A program made the position numbers and the translations under genes. The notes beneath the pieces are model-generated. The model ran no database searches. It saw only the letters and a program-made list of their open reading frames with translations, and was not told where the DNA came from. From the NCBI GenBank assembly GCA_004555335.1, contig SFII01000013.1, positions 1-21,412 on the forward strand: a stretch of DNA of 21,412 nucleotides, given 5' to 3'. This DNA is from Coriobacteriaceae bacterium. GTDB lineage: Bacteria > Actinomycetota > Coriobacteriia > Coriobacteriales > Eggerthellaceae. Positions 7,446 through 13,629 of this stretch are shown here, in pieces; within the stretch, counting starts at the first letter, position 1, and each line of letters begins with the position of its first letter.

Positions 7446-8339
7446 TTAGTAGCCGATAATCACGCCGCCTCGTTCGGCATAGAAGGCATCCAAGCCGCGG
7501 CAGGGGATGATGTCCACCTTCGCCGTACTCCAATGCTCCTTGATAGCCGATGCGACCCTCTGGGCGAAATCGGGGTTCAGGGAATGGGAAATAAGCACGC
7601 GCCCGCCGTTGTAACCGCGCGAGAACATATCCTCCAAGATAATCTTGATGCACTTCGCAGCACCGCGCGCCTTGCCTTTCAGGATGATCTCGCCCTTGTC
7701 GCTGCCGATTCCGATACCCCACACGCCGAGCTTGCCCGCAAGGAAGCCGACGAGCTTGGGAATGCGGCCGTTCTTCACCAGGTTATTGAAGGAGGAAAGC
7801 GAGAAGACGGTCCTGGTCTCATCGACGAAGGCCTGCGCTTTCGCAACCACTTCGTCGAAGGAATCGCCCATGCGGATGCATTTCGCCATCAAATCGATGC
7901 ACAGCGCGACCTCGGGACCCGTCGAACAGGAATTGATGACGGCGATCTTCTTGTCGGGATGGTCGGCAAGCACCATGTTCTTGGCAACGCTCGCACTCTC
8001 GAAACTACCCGAAAGGCGCTCGGAGATGGTGATGGCCACTACCTGGTCGGACTTCTGGAAAAGATCCACCCAAGCCTGAGGGGAGGAACAGGCAGTGGTG
8101 CTTACCTCGGACTCGTTTTCCATCGCGGTCAGCATAGCATCGACATCCAGGTTCTCGTCATCGACGAAGTCGGTCTCCCCCACGCGCATGACGAAGGGAA
8201 CGGTATCGAAACCGATCGAAGGGGCGTCCTCTATCACAGGAGCGCCCGCCTCTTCAGCAGGGTTGATTCCAAAACCCTGGTCGGAAAACTGGCTGGGGAA
8301 CAAATCGCAGGAAGAATCTGCTGCAATGAACCAATCCAT
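7446..8339 (-). CDS. DegV-family fatty-acid-binding protein (FakB-like)
   Basis: 297 residues from ATG 8339, which follows GGGAGG by about eight nt; an in-frame upstream extension to 8390 lacks a ribosome site. The N-terminus MDWFIAADSSCDLFP has the DegV 'D-S-(S/T)-x-D' signature (D8, S9, S10). Further family features are VSTTACSSPQAWVDLF, ITISERLSGSFESA, SCSTGPEVALC and FSLSSFNNLVKNGRIPKLVGF. Characterised members (FakB1/FakB2) hold a fatty acid in the cytosol while FakA phosphorylates it, feeding exogenous fatty acids into phospholipid. No fakA is in this window, so the partner must be elsewhere. It is transcribed alone. Confidence 0.88.
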   Translation of the reverse strand: MDWFIAADSSCDLFPSQFSDQGFGINPAEEAGAPVIEDAPSIGFDTVPFVMRVGETDFVDDENLDVDAMLTAMENESEVSTTACSSPQAWVDLFQKSDQVVAITISERLSGSFESASVAKNMVLADHPDKKIAVINSCSTGPEVALCIDLMAKCIRMGDSFDEVVAKAQAFVDETRTVFSLSSFNNLVKNGRIPKLVGFLAGKLGVWGIGIGSDKGEIILKGKARGAAKCIKIILEDMFSRGYNGGRVLISHSLNPDFAQRVASAIKEHWSTAKVDIIPCRGLDAFYAERGGVIIGY

Positions 8340-8471
8340 GATGAGGTCCTCCCGATCGATCGCGGTCGAATGTTTGCATGATACAGGCAATGATACCCGA
8401 TACCCCGCCCTTTCCCCAGCTCATCATCCTTCCACACCCAAGAAGCGGGCGAAAGTCCCCAGAGTCCCCGG

Positions 8472-8503
8472 GAAAAGAAATGGACCCTCCTCGAGGGTCC
8501 ATT
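8472..8503 (-). terminator. Terminator of the infC-rpmI-rplT operon
   Basis: On the minus strand AATGGACCCTC and GAGGGTCCATT form a perfect 11-bp stem (8503-8479) with a 3-nt loop, followed by TCTTTTCC. It lies about 28 nt after the rplT stop. Confidence 0.85.
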
Positions 8504-8530
8504 GAGTACTTCGGAATAAGCTTGAAGGAC

Positions 8531-8887
8531 TTATGCCAGAGCCTTGCGGGATACTTCCACCAGAGCGGCGAATGCAGCGGCGTCGTTTACAGCCATATCG
8601 GCCAGAACCTTGCGGTCCAGTTCGACACCGGCCTTCTTCAGGCCGTTCATGAACGTGGAGTAGCTCATGCCGTTCAGACGGGCGGCAGCGTTGATGCGGG
8701 TGATCCAGAGGCGACGGATCTCGCGCTTCTTGTTGCGGCGGTCGCGGTACTGGTACTGCAGGGAGTGCTGGACCTGTTCCTTAGCGGCACGATAGGAACG
8801 GGACTTTGCGCCATAGTAACCGGATGCGCGCTTCAGAATAGTGCGGCGCTTCTTATGTGCGTGAACAGAACGCTTTACACGAGGCAT
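8531..8887 (-). CDS. rplT: 50S ribosomal protein bL20
   Basis: 118 residues, the usual length. MPRVKRSVHAHKKRRTILKRASGYYGAKSRSYRAAKEQ is the canonical basic N-terminal extension that threads into 23S rRNA. RRLWITRINAAARLNGMSYSTFMNGLKKAGVELDRKVLADMA is the globular domain. It starts at ATG 8887 behind AGGAGG. It is the last gene of the infC operon, 22 nt after rpmI. In bacteria where this has been studied, L20 represses its own operon through the mRNA leader, which fits the structured leader upstream of infC here. Confidence 0.98.
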   Translation of the reverse strand: MPRVKRSVHAHKKRRTILKRASGYYGAKSRSYRAAKEQVQHSLQYQYRDRRNKKREIRRLWITRINAAARLNGMSYSTFMNGLKKAGVELDRKVLADMAVNDAAAFAALVEVSRKALA

Positions 8888-8909
8888 GTTTTATCCTCCT
8901 TCTTATTCT

Positions 8910-9107
8910 CTAGCGACGACCCAGGTTGCGAGCGACTACCTTGTAGTCTGCGGAAGCAACTTCGGTGTCGTGACGGAAATTACGCTTGCGCTTAGGGCTC
9001 TTCTTGGTGAGGATGTGGCTCTTGTAAGCCTTGGAGCGCATGATCTTGCCGGAGCCGGTGACGCGGAAGCGCTTTGCAGTACCGCGATGGGTCTTCATCT
9101 TAGGCAT
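8910..9107 (-). CDS. rpmI: 50S ribosomal protein bL35
   Basis: 65 residues, standard length. MPKMKTHRGTAKRFRVTGSGKIMRSKAYKSHILTKKS is the family signature. The ATG at 9107 follows AGGAAC. It lies 18 nt after infC and 22 nt before rplT in the conserved infC-rpmI-rplT order. Confidence 0.98.
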   Translation of the reverse strand: MPKMKTHRGTAKRFRVTGSGKIMRSKAYKSHILTKKSPKRKRNFRHDTEVASADYKVVARNLGRR

Positions 9108-9125
9108 GATTCCGTTCCTTTCTTG

Positions 9126-9692
9126 TTATTCGTCCTTCGAAGCTTCGCCCTTCTTGGCGGCTTCCTTCTTCTTCACCGTGCTAGGCAGCGGTGCGATCAG
9201 CATATGCATATTGCGGCCTTCCATCTTGGGCTGGCTTTCGATAACCGCAATATCCTTCAAATCGTCTGCCAGACGCTCGAGGATGCTCAAACCCTGGTCG
9301 GGATGGGCCATTTCGCGACCACGGAACATGATGGTGATCTTGACCTTGCATCCGGATTCCAAGAAGCGGAGCACATGCTTCTTCTTGGTGGTGTAGTCGC
9401 CCACGTCGATCTTCGGACGAAACTTCATTTCCTTGGTCTCGATCTTGCTCTGCTTCTTGCGAGCCTGCTTCGCCTTGATCGCCTGATCGTACTTGTACTT
9501 GCCGTAATCCATTATTCGGCAGACGGGAGGCGTGGCGTTCGGGGCGATTTCGACCAGGTCCATATCGTTGAGGTCGGCTACGCGCTGCGCTTCACTGAGT
9601 GGGCAGATACCCATCTGTTCGCCATCGTAGCTGATCAGGCGCACCTCGCGTGCGTTGATAGCTTCATTGATACGCGGCTCTTGGGTAGCTAT
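9126..9692 (-). CDS. infC: Translation initiation factor IF-3
   Basis: 188 residues. The N-domain begins EPRINEAINAREVRLISYDGEQMGI, with PPVCRIMDYGKYKYD. A basic linker (KAKQARKKQSKIETKEMKFRPKID) leads to a C-domain with GCKVKITIMFRGREMAHPDQG. The tail is lysine-rich (KKKEAAKKGEASKDE). The factor binds 30S subunits and proofreads initiation codons. I place the start at ATA (9692-9690), eight nt after AAGGAGG (9707-9701). No ATG or TTG lies near this ribosome site, and the GTG just upstream overlaps the Shine-Dalgarno itself. The next in-frame ATG (9785) would add residues with no family match. Non-AUG starts are well known for infC (AUU in E. coli) and let IF-3 repress its own synthesis. Confidence 0.93.
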   Translation of the reverse strand: MATQEPRINEAINAREVRLISYDGEQMGICPLSEAQRVADLNDMDLVEIAPNATPPVCRIMDYGKYKYDQAIKAKQARKKQSKIETKEMKFRPKIDVGDYTTKKKHVLRFLESGCKVKITIMFRGREMAHPDQGLSILERLADDLKDIAVIESQPKMEGRNMHMLIAPLPSTVKKKEAAKKGEASKDE

Positions 9693-9857
9693 GGCACCCA
9701 CCTCCTTTTCCTGGACCCGGCAAGCGGGCCATACAAACAAAAAACCTGCGGCAGGGCCCCAGGTCGCATGTTGCCTCATCGGCAATTATCCATACAACCC
9801 ATCAGCAACCGTAGCGCCGAAACAGGTGGGGGTTATACCCCGCTTGATTAACACAGC
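9693..9857 (-). promoter_or_regulatory. infC operon leader with attenuator-like hairpin
   Basis: About 165 nt of leader follow the promoter. In transcript order it holds a GGGGT-ATA-ACCCC hairpin (9841-9829), a segment CCCACCT (9830-9824), a TTGCC/GGCAA hairpin (9785-9771), a short terminator-like hairpin ending in CAGG (9764-9745) followed directly by TTTTTT (9744-9739), and the infC ribosome site (9707-9701). CCCACCT is exactly complementary to the AGGTGGG in the Shine-Dalgarno region (9703-9697). Its ACCTG end could also pair with CAGGT of the terminator arm. The layout suggests attenuation or translational control by L20, as known for this operon in other bacteria. I do not recognise the specific L20-leader consensus. 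Confidence 0.55.
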
Positions 9858-9863
9858 TTTGCC

Positions 9864-9891
9864 ATTATAGCACGGATATGGATATTCGGAA
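9864..9891 (-). promoter_or_regulatory. Promoter of the infC operon
   Basis: A perfect TATAAT on the minus strand (9869-9864) has a weak TTCCGA -35 (9891-9886) at 16-nt spacing. It is the only good -10 upstream of infC. Confidence 0.65.
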
Positions 9892-9929
9892 GAAGCGTTC
9901 TTTCGACCACGCTTTTTCCACAATCGAAA

Positions 9930-9958
9930 CGAAGGGGCGCCCGACCCGCGCCCCTTCG
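9930..9958 (-). terminator. Hairpin after the PASTA-like membrane protein gene
   Basis: CGAAGGGGCGC (9958-9948 on the minus strand) and GCGCCCCTTCG (9940-9930) form a perfect 11-bp stem with a 7-nt loop, then TTTCG. It starts 9 nt after the upstream gene's stop and precedes the infC promoter. Confidence 0.7.
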
Positions 9959-9966
9959 ACCCTCCC

Positions 9967-11049
9967 CTACTTAGAGTTCACGTATACGTATACCTGACGG
10001 ACGGTATCGGCCAGGTTGCTGCTCGCATTCGCCGCCGTATAGTCGTAGGTCAGTACGCCCGACCAATCCACTTCGGCGCCATCCGCCTTCGTTCCGGTTC
10101 CACCGAACGAGCAGCTCTCGCGCACGAGGGTGGTCCCATCGGATGCATAGGACTGATAGCTCGAGGCATCTTCGGGAAGCGCCGCCGCCCCCTCTTCGAC
10201 GTTCACGCCCGCTTCGGAAAGGGTTTGCTCGATGATGTGCTCGTTGTTGACGATGTCGGAGAAGCTCAGCGCACCATACCCCAGGCTTGCCGTGGCGGCG
10301 GAATAACCCGCGTTGATCACCTTGCCATCGGAATCGAAGTCGAGGTACACCGTCGGTGTGCCGGATTTCGAATCGGAAGGCTCCTCGGTCAGCACCAGGC
10401 TCACCTTCCATCTGATGGGATTGCCCTCCTCGTTGATTTCCTGGGTGCTGGAAACCGTGGCGCCGCAGCCCAGGTACTCTATCGCCTCGTCCTGGGTTTT
10501 ACCGAACAAGCCGGTCAGGTCGGGCACCTGGGTCTTGCCGGTCGTGCGCCCGCCTTCCGCAACCTTGCCCTTTTCGGCTTCCACCTCGCCGGCCACATCC
10601 TGGGTGGTTTCCTGGACCGCCTGGGAATTCTGCGTCACCATCATGCCGCCGGCGAAGACCGCGATGGCAACGAAGACCACGACGAGCAGAAGGAGCACGA
10701 TAAGCAGCACCTTGCGCATGCGCACGCCCTTGGCGATATGCTCGGGCATACCCTCGAGGCGCTCCTTTTCCGCCTGACGGCGCTTCGCCCCCTTGGAAAC
10801 GGGCGCCGCAGCCGCATGGGCCGCATGCTTGCCGCCTACCGTGACCTTCTTGGGGGGATTGCGGGGAGGCTCCGGCTTCGCCTCGGGCGCAGATGCCGGA
10901 GAGGCTTCGCCGCTCCAATCGGTCTTGATGGCATGGCCGTCCTTGTCGCGGGGCGGCGTGAAGATGGCTTCGAAGCGCTGGGTCTCGTTCGACCACGCCC
11001 CATCGAGGCTCAACGGATCCTTCTTGTCCCTGTTCTGTTCGTCAAACAT
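9967..11049 (-). CDS. Membrane-anchored protein with PASTA-like segment, function unknown
   Basis: 360 residues, not recognised as a named family. Residues 1-110 are cytoplasmic, charged and Pro/Ala-rich, with a basic stretch before the membrane (KGAKRRQAEKERLEG...RMRK). One membrane helix follows (113-136, VLLIVLLLLVVVFVAIAVFAGG). The outside part (137-360) begins with an acidic linker and then VPDLTGLFGKTQDEAIEYLG (175-194). That resembles the opening of a PASTA repeat (VPdltG...eAi..L), a module that binds peptidoglycan fragments in PknB kinases and PBPs. The remaining 165 residues look beta-rich and carry two short Tyr-rich strands (LTYDYTAAN, RQVYVYVN). No kinase domain is present. ATG 11049 follows AAAGGA. 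It lies 50 nt after the preceding membrane-protein ORF on the same strand, so they may be co-transcribed. The PASTA assignment is tentative. Confidence 0.7.
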   Translation of the reverse strand: MFDEQNRDKKDPLSLDGAWSNETQRFEAIFTPPRDKDGHAIKTDWSGEASPASAPEAKPEPPRNPPKKVTVGGKHAAHAAAAPVSKGAKRRQAEKERLEGMPEHIAKGVRMRKVLLIVLLLLVVVFVAIAVFAGGMMVTQNSQAVQETTQDVAGEVEAEKGKVAEGGRTTGKTQVPDLTGLFGKTQDEAIEYLGCGATVSSTQEINEEGNPIRWKVSLVLTEEPSDSKSGTPTVYLDFDSDGKVINAGYSAATASLGYGALSFSDIVNNEHIIEQTLSEAGVNVEEGAAALPEDASSYQSYASDGTTLVRESCSFGGTGTKADGAEVDWSGVLTYDYTAANASSNLADTVRQVYVYVNSK

Positions 11050-11099
11050 CTCGATATCCTTTCAGGCCCGGTTTGCTGGAATGCCGAACCGCGCCGGAC

Positions 11100-11591
11100 T
11101 TATCGGTTGATCAGGCAGTACGCAACCATGGCGGCGATCGCCACCGCCGCAAGAATCATGATGACCCGGCGCATGCCCGAAAAGGGGGCCTGTTCGTTCA
11201 GGTCCTGCTCGGTGGTGGCCATGCCCTCGAAACGCCGCCCATGGCCCGTAGCCGAAGATACGCCCGCCGGGCCGTCTGCCACCGGGGCCTGGGAGGATGC
11301 GGGCTTGCCGGTATCGGCGTTGCCAACCGCAACCCTCTCCCCTTCCCGCGGGACATCTTGGGAAGGATGCCCTTCGGAGGCCCTTACGCAGCCCGCCTGG
11401 ATGACAACTTCGTCACCGTCTTCCTGAAGGGAAGGGAATCTGATACCGTTTTCCTGCAACACCTGAGCCACCGCCTTTCGCAAGTGATTATAAGGCAGTG
11501 GAAAGCCGAACGCGAAAGCCCTAGGAATAATCCACCAGCAGACGCCAACCGGAAGATGCCGCCACTCGCCGCGAAAGGCGATCGCGGTCAC
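11100..11591 (-). CDS. Small C-terminally anchored (tail-anchored-type) membrane protein, function unknown
   Basis: Up to 163 residues; no family recognised. A short helical/charged segment (YNHLRKAVAQVLQENGI, then SLQEDGDEVVIQAG) is followed by a low-complexity linker (about 70-125) and a C-terminal membrane helix (about 140-160, VIMILAAVAIAAMVAYCLI) ending NR. The start is uncertain. GTG 11591 has AGGAG only two nt upstream, which is too close, and residues 10-35 look unlike a normal protein start. A GTG at 11471 or the ATG at about residue 124 (MATTEQDLNEQAPF) are alternatives; the last would leave a 40-residue membrane peptide. It is upstream of and co-directional with the PASTA-like protein gene, and divergent from the SUF operon across the palindrome at 11606-11630. 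Confidence 0.5.
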   Translation of the reverse strand: MTAIAFRGEWRHLPVGVCWWIIPRAFAFGFPLPYNHLRKAVAQVLQENGIRFPSLQEDGDEVVIQAGCVRASEGHPSQDVPREGERVAVGNADTGKPASSQAPVADGPAGVSSATGHGRRFEGMATTEQDLNEQAPFSGMRRVIMILAAVAIAAMVAYCLINR

Positions 11592-11601
11592 TGCTCCTGG
11601 A

Positions 11602-11629
11602 TTGCAATTGTTACTTGCTTAGTTACAAT
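11602..11629 (+). promoter_or_regulatory. Promoter of the SUF-type operon
   Basis: TTGCAA (11602-11607), 16 nt, then TACAAT (11624-11629). This is close to the sigma-70 consensus and matches the layout of the tRNA-Glu promoter. It predicts a transcript starting near 11636 with a leader of about 104 nt. Confidence 0.7.
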
Positions 11630-11630
11630 T
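11606..11630. promoter_or_regulatory. Operator-like inverted repeat covering the SUF promoter
   Basis: AATTGTTAC (11606-11614) and GTTACAATT (11622-11630) flank a 7-nt spacer; eight of nine positions are symmetric. The repeat covers the end of the -35, the spacer and the whole -10, so a bound repressor would block RNA polymerase. It also sits between two divergent genes. I do not recognise it as an IscR, Fur or Rex site: Rex has TTGT-type half-sites but a shorter spacer. Confidence 0.65.
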
Positions 11631-11635
11631 ACGGC

Positions 11636-11739
11636 AAGAAACGAGGCTGCCCGCACCTGGAAAGGCGAAGCGGGCACGAGGCGCATTCATCCAATGCGCC
11701 CGGCAGCGGACGGCTGCCTGAAATGAGAGGAAGAGAACA
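11636..11739 (+). promoter_or_regulatory. Structured 5' leader of the SUF-type operon (three hairpins)
   Basis: Three consecutive stem-loops fill the leader. Hairpin 1 spans 11648-11676: outer stem TGCCCGC/GCGGGCA, inner CCT/AGG closed by a GGAA (GNRA) tetraloop, with an asymmetric internal loop (A opposite CGAA). Hairpin 2 spans 11680-11700: GGCGCATT/AATGCGCC, loop CATCC. Hairpin 3 spans 11702-11718: GGCAGC/GCTGCC, loop GGACG. The ribosome site GAGAGGAAGAG lies just after. I see no known riboswitch consensus. The GNRA-capped element suggests a folded RNA rather than chance stems, but conservation is unknown. Confidence 0.5.
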
Positions 11740-12519
11740 ATGCTCGAACTTCGCAACATCGTTTTCGAGGTTCCCGTCTCCGAAGGGTCCACGGAAACGA
11801 AGCGCATCATCGATGATGTCTCGCTGACCATCGAGGATGACAAGTTCATCGTCATCACCGGCCCCAACGGCGGCGGGAAATCGACGCTCGCAAAACTGAT
11901 CATGGGCATCGAGAAACCCACGAGCGGCACCATCCTGTTCAACGGCACCGATATCACCGACATGGATATCGACGAGAGGGCCCGCTTGGGCATGGGGTAT
12001 GCCTTCCAGCAGCCCGCGCGCTTCAAGGGCATGAAGGTGAAGAAGCTGCTCGAAATCGCCGCAGGCGAAAGGCTGCCCATGATGTCGTGCAACCAGTACC
12101 TTTCCAAGGTGGGCCTTTGCAGCGCCGACTTCCTCACCCGCGAAGTCGACAAGAGCCTTTCCGGCGGCGAGGTGAAGCGCATCGAGATCGCGACCATCCT
12201 GGCCCGCGATCCCAAGCTTGCCATCTACGACGAACCCGAAGCGGGCATCGACCTGTGGAGCTTCGACCGCCTGACCGAGACCTTCCGCGACATCCATAAG
12301 GCGCAGGGAGGCCGCAGCATCGTGATCATCAGCCATCAGGAACGCATCATCCAGCTGGCCGACCAGGTGATCCTGATGGGCAACGGCAAGCTCGAGGCCA
12401 TGGGCACCCTGGAAGAGATCATGCCCCAGATCACCTTCAATAGGCACCATAACCTGGGCCCCGGCTGCAACCTGCTGCATGGCCACGACATCACCATCAA
12501 CGAGAACATCAACGGATAA
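11740..12519 (+). CDS. sufC: SufC-type ABC ATPase of Fe-S cluster assembly
   Basis: 259 residues. The soluble ABC ATPase that powers the SufB-type scaffold in cytosolic Fe-S cluster assembly. The motifs are Walker A GPNGGGKST (41-49), Q-loop AFQQPARFKG (89-97), signature LSGGEVKR (140-147), Walker B LAIYDEPEAGIDL (160-172) and H-loop Gln/His ISHQER (197-202). The GYAFQQPARFKGM segment is typical of SufC and unlike importer ATPases. The Walker B follow-on is DEPEAGID rather than the usual DETDSGLD, as in minimal or archaeal-type SufC proteins. It is longer than usual because of a 20-residue tail (GPGCNLLHGHDITINENING). ATG 11740 follows GAGAGGAAG. It is the first gene of a two-gene operon with the SufB-like gene 12 nt downstream. 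Confidence 0.9.
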   Translation: MLELRNIVFEVPVSEGSTETKRIIDDVSLTIEDDKFIVITGPNGGGKSTLAKLIMGIEKPTSGTILFNGTDITDMDIDERARLGMGYAFQQPARFKGMKVKKLLEIAAGERLPMMSCNQYLSKVGLCSADFLTREVDKSLSGGEVKRIEIATILARDPKLAIYDEPEAGIDLWSFDRLTETFRDIHKAQGGRSIVIISHQERIIQLADQVILMGNGKLEAMGTLEEIMPQITFNRHHNLGPGCNLLHGHDITINENING

Positions 12520-12531
12520 GGAGGCGTCATC

Positions 12532-13461
12532 ATGGCTGTAGACCTGTCCCCCATCGACGAGAGCCTGCTTGCGACCATCGCGAACCTGCATGGCATGCCC
12601 AAAGGCGCTTACAACATCCGCAAGAACGGAAAGCTCGTCACGCGCAATTCCAGCGCCAACATCGAGATCTGCACCAAGGAAGACCAGCCCGGCATCGACA
12701 TCTTCGTGAAGGACGGAACCCGCGGCGAGACCTGCTACATCCCCGTCATCGTCACGGAGGCAGGCGTGAAGGACCTGGTGTACAACACCTTCCACATCGG
12801 CGACGACTGCGACGTCAGCATCGTTGCGGGCTGCGGCATCCATAACGAATGCGAAGAGCAGAGCGAGCACGACGGCATCCACACCTTCCATATCGGGAAG
12901 AACAGCCGCGTCAAGTATGTCGAGGCCCACTACGGCGAAGGCGACCCCGACGGCGTGCGCATCCTCAACCCGGTCACCAAGGTGTACATGGCAGAAAACT
13001 CCTTCTGCGATATGGAGCTCTCCCAGCTGGGCGGCGTAAGCTCCAGCAACAGGGAAACCGAGGCGTACCTGGAAGCCGGCGCGAAGATGGTCGTCACCGA
13101 AAAGCTGATGACCCATGGCAACCAGACCGTCGTGAGCAACCAGCTCTTCGAGCTCAATGGCGATGACAGCAGCGTCCAGGTAGTCAGCCGTTCGGTCGCC
13201 AAGGACGATTCCTCCCAGGTGTTCGCCCCGTTGGTCGTGGGCAAAGCCGCCTGCCGGGGACACGTGCAGTGCGACTCCATCATCATGGGCAACGGCCGCG
13301 TGAAGTCGGTTCCCGCAATCGAGGCCGACCACGAAGACGCCATCCTGTTCCACGAAGCTGCAATCGGAAAGATCGCAGGCGAGCAGCTCATCAAGCTGCA
13401 GACCCTGGGACTCACCCCCGAAGAGGCGGAAGCGGAGATCCTGGAAGACTTCTTGAGCTAG
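12532..13461 (+). CDS. SufB/SufD-family protein (minimal SUF scaffold)
   Basis: 309 residues, much shorter than SufB (about 480) or SufD (about 420). The beta-helix core and C-terminal helices are recognisable: HIGKNSRVKYVEAHYGEG, CRGHVQCDSIIMGNGRVKSVPAIE, then HEDAILFHEAAIGKIAGEQLIKLQTLGLTPEEAEAEIL, which parallels SufB '...VEHEATTSKI...EDQLFYLQ.RGI..E.A...I'. With SufC it probably forms a Fe-S assembly ATPase complex. The 'CGAHT'-type Cys motif that follows CDSxxxG in classical SufB is absent here (NGRVKS), while the Glu in FHEA (E275) is kept. Other cysteines (47, 68, 93, 101, 107, 159, 241, 247) could serve. ATG 12532 follows AAGGAGG. No sufS or sufU is adjacent. I infer it is the SMS (SUF-like minimal system) type; a plain SufD name is possible. 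Confidence 0.85.
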   Translation: MAVDLSPIDESLLATIANLHGMPKGAYNIRKNGKLVTRNSSANIEICTKEDQPGIDIFVKDGTRGETCYIPVIVTEAGVKDLVYNTFHIGDDCDVSIVAGCGIHNECEEQSEHDGIHTFHIGKNSRVKYVEAHYGEGDPDGVRILNPVTKVYMAENSFCDMELSQLGGVSSSNRETEAYLEAGAKMVVTEKLMTHGNQTVVSNQLFELNGDDSSVQVVSRSVAKDDSSQVFAPLVVGKAACRGHVQCDSIIMGNGRVKSVPAIEADHEDAILFHEAAIGKIAGEQLIKLQTLGLTPEEAEAEILEDFLS

Positions 13462-13489
13462 AAGCCTCGGCAAAAACCAACTCCGACAG

Positions 13490-13524
13490 ACGGGGTGCCG
13501 GTAAGCGAACCGGCACCCCGTTTT
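13490..13524 (+). terminator. Terminator of the SUF-type operon
   Basis: A perfect 12-bp stem, CGGGGTGCCGGT (13491-13502) with ACCGGCACCCCG (13509-13520), a 6-nt loop and TTTT. It closes the two-gene operon 29 nt after the stop. Confidence 0.92.
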
Positions 13525-13572
13525 GCTTGCACCCGGAAAAGGGGATCGAAGCAATGGAAAGCGGCCATACGC

Positions 13573-13604
13573 AAAAGCGCACCCGGAAAACCCGGGTGCG
13601 CTTT
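13573..13604 (-). terminator. Terminator of the solute-binding lipoprotein gene
   Basis: A perfect 13-bp stem (AAAGCGCACCCGG at 13574-13586, CCGGGTGCGCTTT at 13592-13604) with a 5-nt loop. On the minus strand it is followed by a short T-run (13576-13573). It lies 26 nt after the gene's stop. Confidence 0.88.
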
Positions 13605-13629
13605 GGAAAGCCATATCGTTCGGGGTTGA

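Noticed and set aside
7359..9851. Long plus-strand frames over the DegV gene and the infC-rpmI-rplT operon
   Set aside because: The minus-strand genes are highly conserved; the plus frames are shadows caused by GC-rich third positions.
11629..13614. 661-residue open frame antisense to the SUF-type operon
   Set aside because: It is rich in Val, Asp, His and Gly, as expected for the reverse strand of GC-rich genes. It has no family features, and the plus strand carries two clear conserved genes.
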